Positions 47,282-55,264 of a stretch of DNA of 64,000 nucleotides are shown piece after piece; within the stretch, counting starts at the first letter, position 1, and every line of letters begins with the position of its first letter. The position numbers were made by a program, and so were the translations under genes. A model generated the notes under the pieces. It was not told the origin of the DNA. It did no database searches and saw only the letters and a list, made by a program, of their open reading frames with translations. Source of the stretch: Pelomonas aquatica (GTDB lineage: Bacteria; Pseudomonadota; Gammaproteobacteria; Burkholderiales; Burkholderiaceae_C); the NCBI RefSeq assembly GCF_026712205.1, contig NZ_JAPPUW010000008.1, forward strand, positions 182,663 through 246,662, written 5' to 3'.

Positions 47282-48029
47282 GTCGTTGCTCGGGCGGGGC
47301 AGTGCTGTGCGCAGCCCTGCTAGTCGGGGCCAGGTGTCGCGCAGCGATGGCAGAAGTTCTGACACCGAGGGAGGGCCGGTGCCAACCGTCGGCGAGCGAT
47401 GCGTGGCGGTGACGGCTGCGCGTGCGCAGCCGCCGCGCGGTCCTCCCGTGCGCGGGACTGCTGGCTGAGTTCGTTCGCGCCAGGCGCGAACGAGCCCGCT
47501 TGGCGAACAGGCCGGTCCTGATCGGCTGCGCTTCGCGCCGGTCCGGCCAGATCGCCATCCCGCGCACCCGCCATCCCCGAAGCCGGGCCGCGCTGAAGTG
47601 CTCGCAGCGTCTCGACCGTCGCGCCATTCGCTGCGCTCGGTGTCATGCCGGTCGCGGGGCTGCCGCTGCTCGTGGATGTCCGACGCCTTCGCTGCAACCG
47701 CTGCGCCAGGCGGGCTGGCACATCGGCCGCGGCGCTGCGGCGTCGTGGTGGCAACCGGTGCGCCGGTCGTCCCACCGCGATCCCCGCACAACCCCCGTCC
47801 CTGGGTGAGGGGGACTTGCGCGGGGATCTCAACAGCGGTGGGCCGGGAAACCGGCGCACGGCTTCGGCTGCGATGAAGACAGATCCCCATCCCCAACCCC
47901 TTCCCCGGGGAAGGGGCCATGCCCACCCCCCGCCCGCCCGTGGGCGGGAGCGAAGGGTCCAAGCTGAAGGATCACTTTTCAGGAACCCAAGACGGAGTCC
48001 GGGTGGTCGTTCATGCAAGGAGATTGGCC
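47282..48029. other. Gene-poor spacer carrying repeat copy 2
   Basis: About 750 bp between the DUF6900-like gene and ssb. It holds the second copy of the dispersed repeat (47494-47592). A stretch of alternating C- and G-runs (CCCTTCCCCGGGGAAGGGGC, about 47899-47919) forms a short palindrome. I see no coding frame with family support. Confidence 0.45.
47494..47592 (+). repeat. Dispersed intergenic repeat, copy 2
   Basis: A stretch of about 99 bp that aligns with 45517-45612 in the same orientation, sharing GCCCGCTTGGCGAACAGG and the end CCGAAGCCGGGCCGC with scattered substitutions and a few small indels. Confidence 0.65.
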
Positions 48030-48437
48030 ATGGCCAACATTCAAGTCATCCAGCGAAGCGCCCATCTGGCGGGCAACGTGAAGTGCGAGCAGGTCGCAGG
48101 CCGGAGTGGCCCCATCACGAAGGGCACCTTCGTCGCCATCAGCAATTCGCATCGGGGGTCCAGCGACTCGCGCGAGGTCCAGGCCACGGCGATCACGTGG
48201 ACGCTGTGGGGCAAGCAGGCCGAGGACGCCGCGGCCTACCTGACCCGCGGGTCGCACGTGAACGTCATCGGACGCATGAGCCACAACAACTACCTGAGGA
48301 ACGAGGAGACCGTCTACGGGTGGGATTTCATCGCCGACGAGATCGACTACCTGGATACCCAGGCCGAAACGGCAGCCAGGAGGCATGCCGTGCGTGCAGG
48401 CAGCGCGCAACCTGCGCCGGAGCACGTCGGTGCCTGA
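48030..48437 (+). CDS. Single-stranded DNA-binding protein, element type
   Basis: A 135-residue OB-fold protein. It reads VIQRSAHLAGNVKCEQVAG (first strand), VQATAITWTLWGKQAEDAAA and YLTRGSHVNVIGRMSHNNYL, which is the SSB core G-x-V-x-V-x-G-R. It lacks the acidic C-terminal DDxIPF tip of chromosomal SSB, as is common in plasmid or ICE homologues. AAGGAGA precedes the ATG at 48030. It probably coats single strands during transfer of the mobile element. Confidence 0.82.
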   Translation: MANIQVIQRSAHLAGNVKCEQVAGRSGPITKGTFVAISNSHRGSSDSREVQATAITWTLWGKQAEDAAAYLTRGSHVNVIGRMSHNNYLRNEETVYGWDFIADEIDYLDTQAETAARRHAVRAGSAQPAPEHVGA

Positions 48438-48501
48438 CCCCTGCGGGCGGGCACGGCGTGCCTGCCCTTCGAACCCTGTTCAACGATCGAAGGAGTCCAT
48501 C

Positions 48502-49362
48502 ATGCATTCACCACTCGCTACCCGTTTCGACCAACGCACCGTGCGCGAGCTGCGCCGTGAGCAGCCGCTGGACGAGGACCAGATGCGCGCCGTGGCGCCG
48601 TCCATCTTCGCGCTCGGCAAGCATGTGAGCCGGTCCGACCGGTACACCTACATCCCGACCATCGATGTGCTGCGTGGCTTGCGCAAGGAAGGGTTTGAGC
48701 CCTATGCCGTGGTGCAGGGCGTCAGCCGCGTCCCGGGCAAGGCTGAGTTCACCAAGCACATGGTGCGCATGCGCCACGCGGGGCAGGTGAAGGCCCGGCC
48801 TGAGGCCAACGAGATCATCCTCATCAACAGCCACGACGGCGCCAGCTCGTACCAGATGCTGGCAGGCGTGTTCCGGTTCGTCTGCAGCAACGGGCTGGTG
48901 GTCGGCGACATCGTGGACGACATTCGCGTCCCGCACCGAGGCGACGTTCAACGCGACGTGATCGAGGGCGCGTTCCGGGTGCTGGAGGACTTCGAGACAG
49001 TCGATGCGCACGCCGACGCGATGAAGGCGCTTCAGCTGGAGCTGCCTGAACAGGTAGCGTTTGCTACCGCGGCGCTCGCTCTGCGTTTCGGCGAGCGGAT
49101 CGACGAGGCAACCGGTGTGCAGCGGCCCGCGCCGATCACGGCACAGCAGCTCATCGAGCATCGCCGCGTCGAAGATGCGGGCAACAGCCTGTGGTCGACG
49201 TTTCAACGGGTGCAGGAGAATGTGATCCGCGGTGGCCAGCGCGGCCGCAGCGTTCAGGGACATCGCATGCACACGCGTCCGGTCAACAGCATCGACCGCG
49301 GCGTCAGCCTGAACCGCGCCGTGTGGATGCTGGCCGAGGAGATGCGCAAGCTCAAGGCTTGA
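48502..49362 (+). CDS. DUF932 family protein
   Basis: A 286-residue protein of the DUF932 family, common on plasmids and ICEs near ssb. The pattern HVSRSDRYTYIPTIDVLRGL, then FTKHMVRMRHAG, IILINSHDGASSYQMLAGVF and RFVCSNGLVVG is diagnostic. The family has no firmly known function. The ATG at 48502 is preceded by GAAGGAG. It lies 64 bp after ssb and is probably in the same operon. Confidence 0.82.
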   Translation: MHSPLATRFDQRTVRELRREQPLDEDQMRAVAPSIFALGKHVSRSDRYTYIPTIDVLRGLRKEGFEPYAVVQGVSRVPGKAEFTKHMVRMRHAGQVKARPEANEIILINSHDGASSYQMLAGVFRFVCSNGLVVGDIVDDIRVPHRGDVQRDVIEGAFRVLEDFETVDAHADAMKALQLELPEQVAFATAALALRFGERIDEATGVQRPAPITAQQLIEHRRVEDAGNSLWSTFQRVQENVIRGGQRGRSVQGHRMHTRPVNSIDRGVSLNRAVWMLAEEMRKLKA

Positions 49363-49469
49363 GCGTGAGGCACCGGACCTGGCGTCGGGTCCGGTGTCAC
49401 TTGGCCGCCCAGCCGTTGGGGATTGCTAGTAAGAGCGGCACCAGGGCCGCGCCGTATCCTGTGAGCGAT

Positions 49470-49820
49470 ATGCAAGAAGGACTGGAACAGGAAGACGATC
49501 GCCGAGAGGCCGCAGCGAAGGCCACCGGTGATCTGCACGCGATCGTGGAGGCAGTGCTCAAGTCACTTCCGCCGTCCAAACCATGGCAGCGGCAGCTGTT
49601 GCAGCACCTGCATGAGATCGATCGCACCATCAAGGTACTGCGGATGACCATCGCGCTGGAACGCGTGCCCAGCGAGGTGACGGACGCCAAGGAGCAGGTC
49701 CTCCTCACGCTCCGTGTTGCCAATCGCTATGTCGCGATGGGGCGGGCTGACTTTGGGACCAAGGCGGCGGTGCGGCTCGCTTACGAGATCGGTCAGCGGA
49801 TCGACGTGACCGTCGCCTGA
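49470..49820 (+). CDS. Hypothetical helical protein (KPWQRQLLQ family, copy 2)
   Basis: A 116-residue soluble protein, paralogous to the one at 20794 through SKPWQRQLLQHLHEIDRTIK and VLRMTIALERVPSE. It probably forms a helical bundle. I do not recognise a family or a catalytic site. It lies between the DUF932 gene and the convergent stb operon. Confidence 0.55.
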   Translation: MQEGLEQEDDRREAAAKATGDLHAIVEAVLKSLPPSKPWQRQLLQHLHEIDRTIKVLRMTIALERVPSEVTDAKEQVLLTLRVANRYVAMGRADFGTKAAVRLAYEIGQRIDVTVA

Positions 49821-49832
49821 GTGCGCGGCAGC

Positions 49833-50288
49833 TCAGCTCGACTGCAAGTAGGCCACCAGGACACCCGTGATCAACGACGCGCAGATGGCCGTGGCGACGT
49901 GCGTCGCCCAGTTCCAGTTGGCGCCCCGCTGTGCGACTTCGGTTTGACTGCCATGCCGCGGTGGAGCGGTGGTCTCGCTTTGAATCAAAGCACGTAGCTC
50001 TTCGCGGATGGCCAGCATCTGGGCTTCGCCTGCTGACCTGATCGTCTCCTGCGTCTTCGTCGCGACGTGGCTGACCAAGTGGCGCTTGGACGCATCCACC
50101 AGGGCTGCGGTGCTCGCATCGAACGCTGCAGCCTTCGCCTCGACGCTCGCGCCCGCCTCGTTCAGTGCCGATGCGACGCGGTCCAATGCCGCGACCAGTG
50201 CGTCGACGCGGTCAAGCAGCGACGCGACCTCGCCCAGCGCCTCTGCGATCAGGGCATCCCGTGCCGAGGCTGGCGGTTCGTCGTTCAT
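49833..50288 (-). CDS. StbC-like coiled-coil protein with C-terminal membrane anchor
   Basis: A 151-residue protein. A long helical region (EVASLLDRVDALVAALDRVA through KTQETIRSAGEAQMLAIREE) resembles a coiled coil, and one membrane helix closes the C-terminus (ATAICASLITGVLVAYL). As third gene of an stbA-stbB-x operon with ATGA overlaps it occupies the stbC position, but sequence similarity is not evident to me. Confidence 0.5.
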   Translation of the reverse strand: MNDEPPASARDALIAEALGEVASLLDRVDALVAALDRVASALNEAGASVEAKAAAFDASTAALVDASKRHLVSHVATKTQETIRSAGEAQMLAIREELRALIQSETTAPPRHGSQTEVAQRGANWNWATHVATAICASLITGVLVAYLQSS

Positions 50289-51022
50289 GCCTTCTTTGCG
50301 GCTCGGGGGAGTACCGAGGGCTCGGCGGCGAGGTGGAGCGCTGTGAAGCAGCTGTCCAGCTCGGGGAGAACACCGCAGGCCAGACGCTGGGTGGCGAGCT
50401 GTTGCGCCAGGTCGATCTTCGTCGGCGTATCCGGCGCCTTCGCGATGAGGGCCTTGTAGTCCGTCATGTCCGATGCCAGCTCCGACAGGCTCAACTTCGT
50501 CCTGCGCAAACGCGCGTAGATCTCGTTTTCTCGCAGCCTGCAGGCGGTATCGGCCGTGGCGATGGGGTGGTCGGCCAAGAAGGCCAGCAGGAGATAGAAG
50601 GCCTGGTCAACCGTCGTCCCCCGGTGGATCATGTTGAACAAGACCTTCAGCCGCTCAGGCTTCACGCCTAGCTGTGCGAGGTCCACCAGCGTGGCGATGG
50701 TGTCCTGTTGCTGCTTCACGGCGGGCACCGTGGGGACGATGAAGCAGTCGAAATCCTTGTGACTGCCGCTGTACTGCTGCATCAGGTCCAGCATGTCCTC
50801 GATGTTGCTGGCACCGATGTCCACCACGGCGCTGCTGACGGTCTGCAGGTACTCCTGCAACTCAGCAAACTGCCAGCCACGCAAGGCAGGGCCCTGCTCG
50901 GAGCCGGAATTGGCGCTTTCGATGGAGACCAGCTCGGCGCCCGGCATGCGCGGCAGCAGAAGGTGGCGGGCGATCGTCGTCTTGCCGACGTTGCCGGAGA
51001 AGTTGATCACTGCGACTTTCAT
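50285..51022 (-). CDS. StbB-like ParA-family ATPase
   Basis: A 245-residue P-loop protein like StbB of conjugative plasmids, which positions the plasmid for conjugation. The N-terminus MKVAVINFSGNVGKTTIARH has a Walker A (GNVGKTT) but lacks the signature lysine of standard ParA (KGGVGKT). Later motifs are SAVVDIGASNIEDM and FIVPTVPAVKQQQDT. The start at 51022 and both neighbouring genes overlap as ATGA. Confidence 0.75.
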   Translation of the reverse strand: MKVAVINFSGNVGKTTIARHLLLPRMPGAELVSIESANSGSEQGPALRGWQFAELQEYLQTVSSAVVDIGASNIEDMLDLMQQYSGSHKDFDCFIVPTVPAVKQQQDTIATLVDLAQLGVKPERLKVLFNMIHRGTTVDQAFYLLLAFLADHPIATADTACRLRENEIYARLRRTKLSLSELASDMTDYKALIAKAPDTPTKIDLAQQLATQRLACGVLPELDSCFTALHLAAEPSVLPRAAKKA

Positions 51023-51420
51023 GATTGCTCCTTGACTCGAATAAGCGGGTTGACGCACTGCGAGCGTCGAAATTCTTCTGCGACGTCCTTGCCTCTGCGA
51101 TGCTCGGCGGGCTGAGGGGAGGGCGACTGCGACAGCTCGGCCCGGGCGGCGACATCCGTGCCGTACGGTCTGCGACAGGACCGGCCCACCTCTTGCGTTG
51201 CGCCGGCGGCATCCGTTTCGCGGGCATGGACGTCACGCAGCTTGCCGGCTTCGCGCTGAACCGTTCGGTTGCTGACGTCCACGCCGACTGCGGCGAGGGC
51301 GGCGCGGATCGCCTCGAACGTGTAGCCACGTGCTCTGAGCTGCCGGATCTCGGTGGAATAGCCCCGCGCCTTGCGAGTGCGTCTGCCTGGCGGTTCGGCG
51401 GGGTCGAGCTTGGTGGACAT
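51019..51420 (-). CDS. StbA/TrfB-like DNA-binding protein
   Basis: A 133-residue protein. Its N-terminal helix-turn-helix reads YSTEIRQLRARGYTFEAIRA, then ALAAVGVDVSNRTVQREAGK. The C-terminus is basic and disordered. StbA of R388-type plasmids binds direct repeats next to its own gene and controls stability and transfer. Here an array of 11-bp repeats starts 9 bp upstream of its ATG, matching that arrangement. The ATG at 51420 was preferred over an in-frame start at 51480. Confidence 0.65.
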   Translation of the reverse strand: MSTKLDPAEPPGRRTRKARGYSTEIRQLRARGYTFEAIRAALAAVGVDVSNRTVQREAGKLRDVHARETDAAGATQEVGRSCRRPYGTDVAARAELSQSPSPQPAEHRRGKDVAEEFRRSQCVNPLIRVKEQS

Positions 51421-51428
51421 GGCGATCG

Positions 51429-51549
51429 TTGGGCGTTGGTTGAGCGGGCGTTGGGCGCTTTCTGGGCGGTCTTTGGTCACCTGTTAGGCGGTCTCGGGCG
51501 CTTTCTGCGCGCTGACTGCGCGGTCTCAGGCGGTTTTTGGTCATCTGCT
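51429..51549. repeat. Array of 11-bp phased degenerate repeats (putative StbA sites)
   Basis: Roughly eleven tandem units of 11 bp, consensus YTGGGCGGTCT. Examples are TTGGGCGTTGG, TTGGGCGCTTT, CTGGGCGGTCT, TTAGGCGGTCT, CTGCGCGGTCT and CAGGCGGTTTT; a few spacings are 10 bp. The array sits between the stbA and mobC starts. One unit per helical turn places all sites on one DNA face, as expected for a protein array. Confidence 0.65.
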
Positions 51550-51584
51550 CGAAGGCTAGGCGCGGAAAACGCCGGCCGACGCTC

Positions 51585-51630
51585 GTGATTCGGGACCGAA
51601 TCACCACGGTCCGGGCCTGGTTTCCGGACC
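51585..51630. promoter_or_regulatory. Two perfect inverted repeats upstream of mobC, putative oriT or operator
   Basis: GTGATTCGG/CCGAATCAC (9 bp arms, 2-base gap, 51585-51604) and GGTCCGG/CCGGACC (7 bp arms, 9-base loop, 51608-51630) lie side by side before the mobilisation genes. The place and structure suggest an origin of transfer, where a MobC-relaxase complex would bind and nick, but no nick consensus can be stated. Confidence 0.55.
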
Positions 51631-51714
51631 AATACTTGGTTCAGATGTGAGTGCAGAGATAGGCGGCCTGCCGCCGATTTCACAAGCGCTCCGCGGCCTC
51701 CTTTGCGTCGGCTT

Positions 51715-52314
51715 ATGCACACCTCTCCGCATGACTTCGTCACCGTCGATATGCGCGGCCTGAAGGCCTCGCTGGTGACGTGCGCGGCGCAGCGGCGCGC
51801 CTCTGTGTCGACCGTCGTGCGCGCGGCCGTTGCGCGCGAGCTCGGCCTGGAAGCCGAGGGGGTGAGCCCCCTTCCGGACGACGCGAGCGGCGCTACGGAC
51901 GATGGGGCCTGGACCAAGCTATCGATCCGTATGCCTCGAGGTGAAGCCGAGCGACTGGGCGCCGGCGCGCGCGCGGCCGGGCTGTCGAGGGGGGCCTACC
52001 TGGCCGGTCTAGTCGATCGCGTGCCGGTGCTGTTGACGGGGGGCAGGCCCGAATACATCGCGGCGCTCACCGCGTCATGTGCCGAGCTGTCAACGCTCAG
52101 CCGCAATGTTTACCAGCTAACGACGTTTCTCCGCGCTGGAGACGTACAGCAGGCCCTGATGTACCGGGAACTGCTCGACAGGCTCAGCGACGACGTTCGA
52201 AAGCATCTGCGACTGGCTGCACAGGCGCTGGCGGATCTGCGACCAGGACGCGGATCTGATGTTGCCGGGCGAACGACACGGCCTCAACGGAGCAGACGAT
52301 GGGAAAAGGCGTGA
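51715..52314 (+). CDS. MobC-like relaxosome protein
   Basis: A 199-residue protein. The N-terminal ribbon-helix-helix (FVTVDMRGLKASLVTCAAQR) and a second one (TKLSIRMPRGEAERLGAGAR) precede a MobC-type helix (CAELSTLSRNVYQLTTFLRA, then LLDRLSDDVRKHLRLAAQ). MobC accessory proteins help the relaxase melt and nick oriT. It overlaps the relaxase gene by 16 bp. Confidence 0.72.
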   Translation: MHTSPHDFVTVDMRGLKASLVTCAAQRRASVSTVVRAAVARELGLEAEGVSPLPDDASGATDDGAWTKLSIRMPRGEAERLGAGARAAGLSRGAYLAGLVDRVPVLLTGGRPEYIAALTASCAELSTLSRNVYQLTTFLRAGDVQQALMYRELLDRLSDDVRKHLRLAAQALADLRPGRGSDVAGRTTRPQRSRRWEKA

Positions 52315-53264
52315 ACATTGATGGCATGTTGGTCACCTGGGGCGACCGACTCTTTTACCCAGGCAATCGCGTGGTCAAGGGAAGTCCGCCACCGAAATTG
52401 ACCGGTGACGCGCTTCGCCGGCATGCGGCCGTGATCCGCCGCCGAATCGAGGCCACGGTGGTTCGACGCGCGCCGCAGGTGATGGTGAAGGTCACTGGCG
52501 GAGGTCGCGGCATGCGGGCTATCGCCGCGCACTTCCGCTACGTCAGCAGGAACGGCCGCCTCGACATCGAAGACGACCGTGGCGAGACTTTCAATGGCGC
52601 CCATGCAGTGCGTGCCCTGGCCGACGACTGGCGGTTCAGCGGTGGCCTGATCCCAGAGGAGGCCGCAGATGGTGGACAGCGAGAGGCGTTCAACATCATG
52701 CTGTCGATGCCCCGCGGGACGGACCCACTGGCCGTGCAGCGGGCGGCCCGCGAGTTCGCTCGATTCGAGCTGGCGGGCCACAAGTACGTGATGGTGCTGC
52801 ACGACCATCAGGCCAATCCTCATGCCCATATCAGCGTGCGCGCGGAAGCGCGGGACGGCAGGCGGTTGAACCCAAGGAAGGCAGATCTGCATCGGTGGCG
52901 TGAGACATTTGCCGGAAAGTTGCGCGAGCTTGGCGTTGAGGCAGAGGCGTCCCGGCAAGCGGTTCGAGGGAGCCACCGTCGTCCCGAGGTTCTCTGGCGC
53001 ATAAAGGCACGGGCTGAAGGTCGTGTGGATAGCCAGCTCCAGCATGTCGAGGGTCCTGCTCCTGCTGGATCACTCAGCGGCCGGTCGGCGCTGTGGCCCA
53101 CTTGGCGCCTTATGGCGCTGGCGCTTGCGAGCTCCGGAGAAAGATCCGACGAGAGATTGGCAAGCGCCATCGAGCGTTTCGTCGATGCGCGCGGCCAGGT
53201 GGGGCTCGCGGTGGAGAAAATGCAACCTGCCGCTCAATGCTCCGTCGAGCCCCCGCGACGATAG
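52299..53264 (+). CDS. Relaxase/mobilisation nuclease
   Basis: A 321-residue relaxase, probably of the MOBP class. The N-terminal block MVKVTGGGRGMRAIAAHFRY is characteristic, and the metal-binding motif III HDHQANPHAHISVRAE (HxxxNPHxH) is intact. It would nick oriT and carry the strand into a recipient. It is shorter than usual relaxases (over 500 residues), and its last 80 residues are not conserved-looking, so the C-terminal part may have been lost. Together with mobC and stb genes it indicates a mobilisable element. Confidence 0.8.
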   Translation: MGKGVNIDGMLVTWGDRLFYPGNRVVKGSPPPKLTGDALRRHAAVIRRRIEATVVRRAPQVMVKVTGGGRGMRAIAAHFRYVSRNGRLDIEDDRGETFNGAHAVRALADDWRFSGGLIPEEAADGGQREAFNIMLSMPRGTDPLAVQRAAREFARFELAGHKYVMVLHDHQANPHAHISVRAEARDGRRLNPRKADLHRWRETFAGKLRELGVEAEASRQAVRGSHRRPEVLWRIKARAEGRVDSQLQHVEGPAPAGSLSGRSALWPTWRLMALALASSGERSDERLASAIERFVDARGQVGLAVEKMQPAAQCSVEPPRR

Positions 53265-53355
53265 TCGCCGCGGTCATGTGGCCGCGTTGAGTGAGGGCAA
53301 GACCTGACGCCAAGCCGCCACGACACTCGATCCTTTCAACATCGTTGGGGGTTCG

Positions 53356-54261
53356 ATGAACCTGAAAGAAGCGAGCCGGCGGTTCCTGCTTCATTGTCAG
53401 TCTGCTGTCACCTTGTCTGAGTACACGCTGCGAGCCTACCGCAGCGACCTGGCCGATTGCGTGGCGTTCGTCGGTCCAAGGAAGTCGATCGCGTCCGTGC
53501 AGGCAGAGCAGTTGCGTGCTTACATCTTCGATCTGCGCTCGGTGCGCGAGCTCAAGGAAAGCACGATCAAGCGCAGACTCGCGACGATCAAGCTGCTCGT
53601 CAAATGGGCGCTCCACGAAGGGCGGCTCAAGGTGAATCCGTTCGATGCACTGAACGAGAAGATCCGGTTGCCGCGCAGACTTCCCAGAGCGCTCGATCGA
53701 GATGATTCCCGCCGCTTGAGGAGAGCGGTCGATCCGGCCGCCGCCGGTACTGACTTCGACAGGATGCGGCGATCCGTGGCTGTCCAGCTCATGCTTGAAA
53801 CCGGCATACGCGTGGGTGAACTCGTGTCGATTGCATGCCAGGATGTCTCCCTTGCCGACAAGGTCATCGTGATCCACGGCAAGGGCAACCGTCAGAGGCT
53901 GGTCTACCTATACAAGCCAGCGCTTTTGCGGGCGATCAGCCGCTACATTGCGCGGCGCTCGAGCATCGTAACGCGCCACGAAGAGCTCTTCCTTTCAGCG
54001 GTGGGCGCACCGCTGACGACGGCAGGGGTTCGGCGCGAGCTTCGTGAGCTGGCCGTTTCGGCAGGACTTGCCCGGCATGTCACGCCGCACATGCTCCGTC
54101 ACACCTGCGCAACCTCTTGGCTGGAGTCGGGCTTGGACATCCGGTTTGTTCAGAAGCTGCTTGGTCACCACAGCATCTCCACTACCGAGATCTACACGCA
54201 CGTGTCTGATCAAGGGCTGCGCGCCGCGCTGGAGCGGGTCAAGCAGGGGCGGTTTCGATAA
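53356..54261 (+). CDS. XerC/D-like tyrosine recombinase
   Basis: A 301-residue site-specific recombinase. The N-terminal SAM-like core-binding domain (LSEYTLRAYRSDLADCVAFV) is followed by a catalytic domain with the full set Arg152 (GIRVGEL), Lys176 (HGKGN), His245 and Arg248 (HMLRH), His271 (GHHSI) and Tyr280 (TEIYTH). Size and layout match XerD-like enzymes rather than phage integrases. Its stop codon (TAA, 54259-54261) lies inside the 15-bp repeat that precedes the next gene. It is the likely enzyme for recombination at that repeat. Confidence 0.88.
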   Translation: MNLKEASRRFLLHCQSAVTLSEYTLRAYRSDLADCVAFVGPRKSIASVQAEQLRAYIFDLRSVRELKESTIKRRLATIKLLVKWALHEGRLKVNPFDALNEKIRLPRRLPRALDRDDSRRLRRAVDPAAAGTDFDRMRRSVAVQLMLETGIRVGELVSIACQDVSLADKVIVIHGKGNRQRLVYLYKPALLRAISRYIARRSSIVTRHEELFLSAVGAPLTTAGVRRELRELAVSAGLARHVTPHMLRHTCATSWLESGLDIRFVQKLLGHHSISTTEIYTHVSDQGLRAALERVKQGRFR

Positions 54262-54272
54262 CTAGGAATTAT
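54258..54272 (+). repeat. 15-bp inverted repeat, left copy
   Basis: The sequence ATAACTAGGAATTAT contains the recombinase stop codon (TAA) and the AGGA of the next ribosome site, and ends 2 bp before the ATP-grasp start codon. Its exact reverse complement lies at 57745-57759. Its own arms are partly palindromic (ATAA...TTAT), like the crossover core of tyrosine recombinases. Confidence 0.85.
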
Positions 54273-54274
54273 CG

Positions 54275-55264
54275 ATGCCTGCTTCTGGCTTTTCGTTCCG
54301 CGCTGTGGTGCTCATCGCGGACGCTTGGGATGAGGAGAACTCCGCAGCGCCAGTGCACCTGCGGCGCGACCTCGAGATGACAGACTCGGTCACGCTGCAA
54401 GCGTTGATCGGGGCCATCAGATCGTTGGGTATCGAGGTCACCTGCTACTCGGAGCCTGCGGCCTTGGCAGAGAATGCCCAAGAGCACCGAGACGACATCG
54501 TCCTGTCAATCTATGGCGGCCAGGACTCCCGCAACCGCATGGCGCTGGTACCCGCGGTCTGTGAGTGCTTCAACTTGCGCTTCATCGGACCTGACACCTA
54601 CGGCCGGATCATTGCGCAGGACAAAGAGGTGTCGAAGCGGCTGGCGGTTGACTGTCAGCTCTTGACGCCGGCATGGCGCGTTGTGCGCACGCCCGCGGAC
54701 CTCCCGTACATCGGTGGCCTCAACTTTCCTGTCGTCGTCAAGCCGATGCTTGAAGGCAGTTCGATCGGCATAACCCAGCGCAACATCGCTGCAGATCAAG
54801 AGGTCGCCGCTAGCTTGGCGCAGGAGCTGCTGGACACCTTCGCGCAGCCCGTGATCATCGAAGAGTTCGTGCCAGGCAGAGAAGTCGCCTACGCCAGGAT
54901 AGAACACGCAGGGCCTGATGCCTGGGCCTACAGCGAAGTGGCGATTGATGGGGATCCAGATCACTTCCAAACCCGCCTGTTCGATGCCAACGAGAAGCTG
55001 ACGCCCACCGTGGGACGCACAGTCCGAAACATCGACGCAGAGCTCTCGGACGAAGATCGCCGGGCGCTTGATGCCTTCCTGTCAGCCTACGGACCGTTCG
55101 GATACTGCCGCGTCGATGGACGCCTGGCCAACGGTCGATTCCATTTCCTCGAACTGACGCCGGATGCCTGGATCGCGCCGCGAGGCCAGTTTGCCCGCGG
55201 GTTCACCGAGAAAGGTTGGGACTACTCCAGCGTCATTGCGGCGGTGTTGGCCTCAGCTGGTTGA
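54275..55264 (+). CDS. ATP-grasp ligase, D-Ala-D-Ala ligase-like
   Basis: A 329-residue ATP-grasp enzyme. An N-terminal domain (RAVVLIADAWDEE, then DDIVLSIYGGQDSRNRMALV) is followed by the central ATP-binding part (FPVVVKPMLEGSSIGI, where the lysine and GSSIGI loop match D-Ala-D-Ala ligases) and FVPGREVAYARIE. The usual metal-site motif E-x-N-T-x-PG is altered to FHFLELTPDAW. It probably joins a carboxylate to an amine via an acyl phosphate; the substrates are unknown. It begins within 14 bp of the recombinase stop and overlaps the convergent ATPase gene by 32 bp. Confidence 0.72.
   Translation: MPASGFSFRAVVLIADAWDEENSAAPVHLRRDLEMTDSVTLQALIGAIRSLGIEVTCYSEPAALAENAQEHRDDIVLSIYGGQDSRNRMALVPAVCECFNLRFIGPDTYGRIIAQDKEVSKRLAVDCQLLTPAWRVVRTPADLPYIGGLNFPVVVKPMLEGSSIGITQRNIAADQEVAASLAQELLDTFAQPVIIEEFVPGREVAYARIEHAGPDAWAYSEVAIDGDPDHFQTRLFDANEKLTPTVGRTVRNIDAELSDEDRRALDAFLSAYGPFGYCRVDGRLANGRFHFLELTPDAWIAPRGQFARGFTEKGWDYSSVIAAVLASAG

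Noticed and set aside
45906..47627. A 573-codon minus-strand frame over the methyltransferase and DUF6900-like genes
   Set aside because: Arg/Ala/Pro-rich composition with no recognisable domain. The plus strand has the DPPY and SAM motifs.
51429..51549. Phased 11-bp repeats as a CRISPR array
   Set aside because: The units are too short, contiguous and degenerate, there are no unique spacers and no cas genes; iteron-like protein sites fit better. No CRISPR array was seen anywhere in the window.
53356..54261. The recombinase as the integrase of the whole island
   Set aside because: It is not next to the tRNA, resembles XerD-size enzymes rather than island integrases, and has a repeat at its own 3' end that offers a better local substrate. 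It cannot be excluded fully.
54275..55264. The ATP-grasp protein as a true D-Ala-D-Ala ligase (Ddl/VanA)
   Set aside because: The GSSIGI loop matches, but the final metal-binding motif is altered and there are no cell-wall genes nearby; called only ligase-like.
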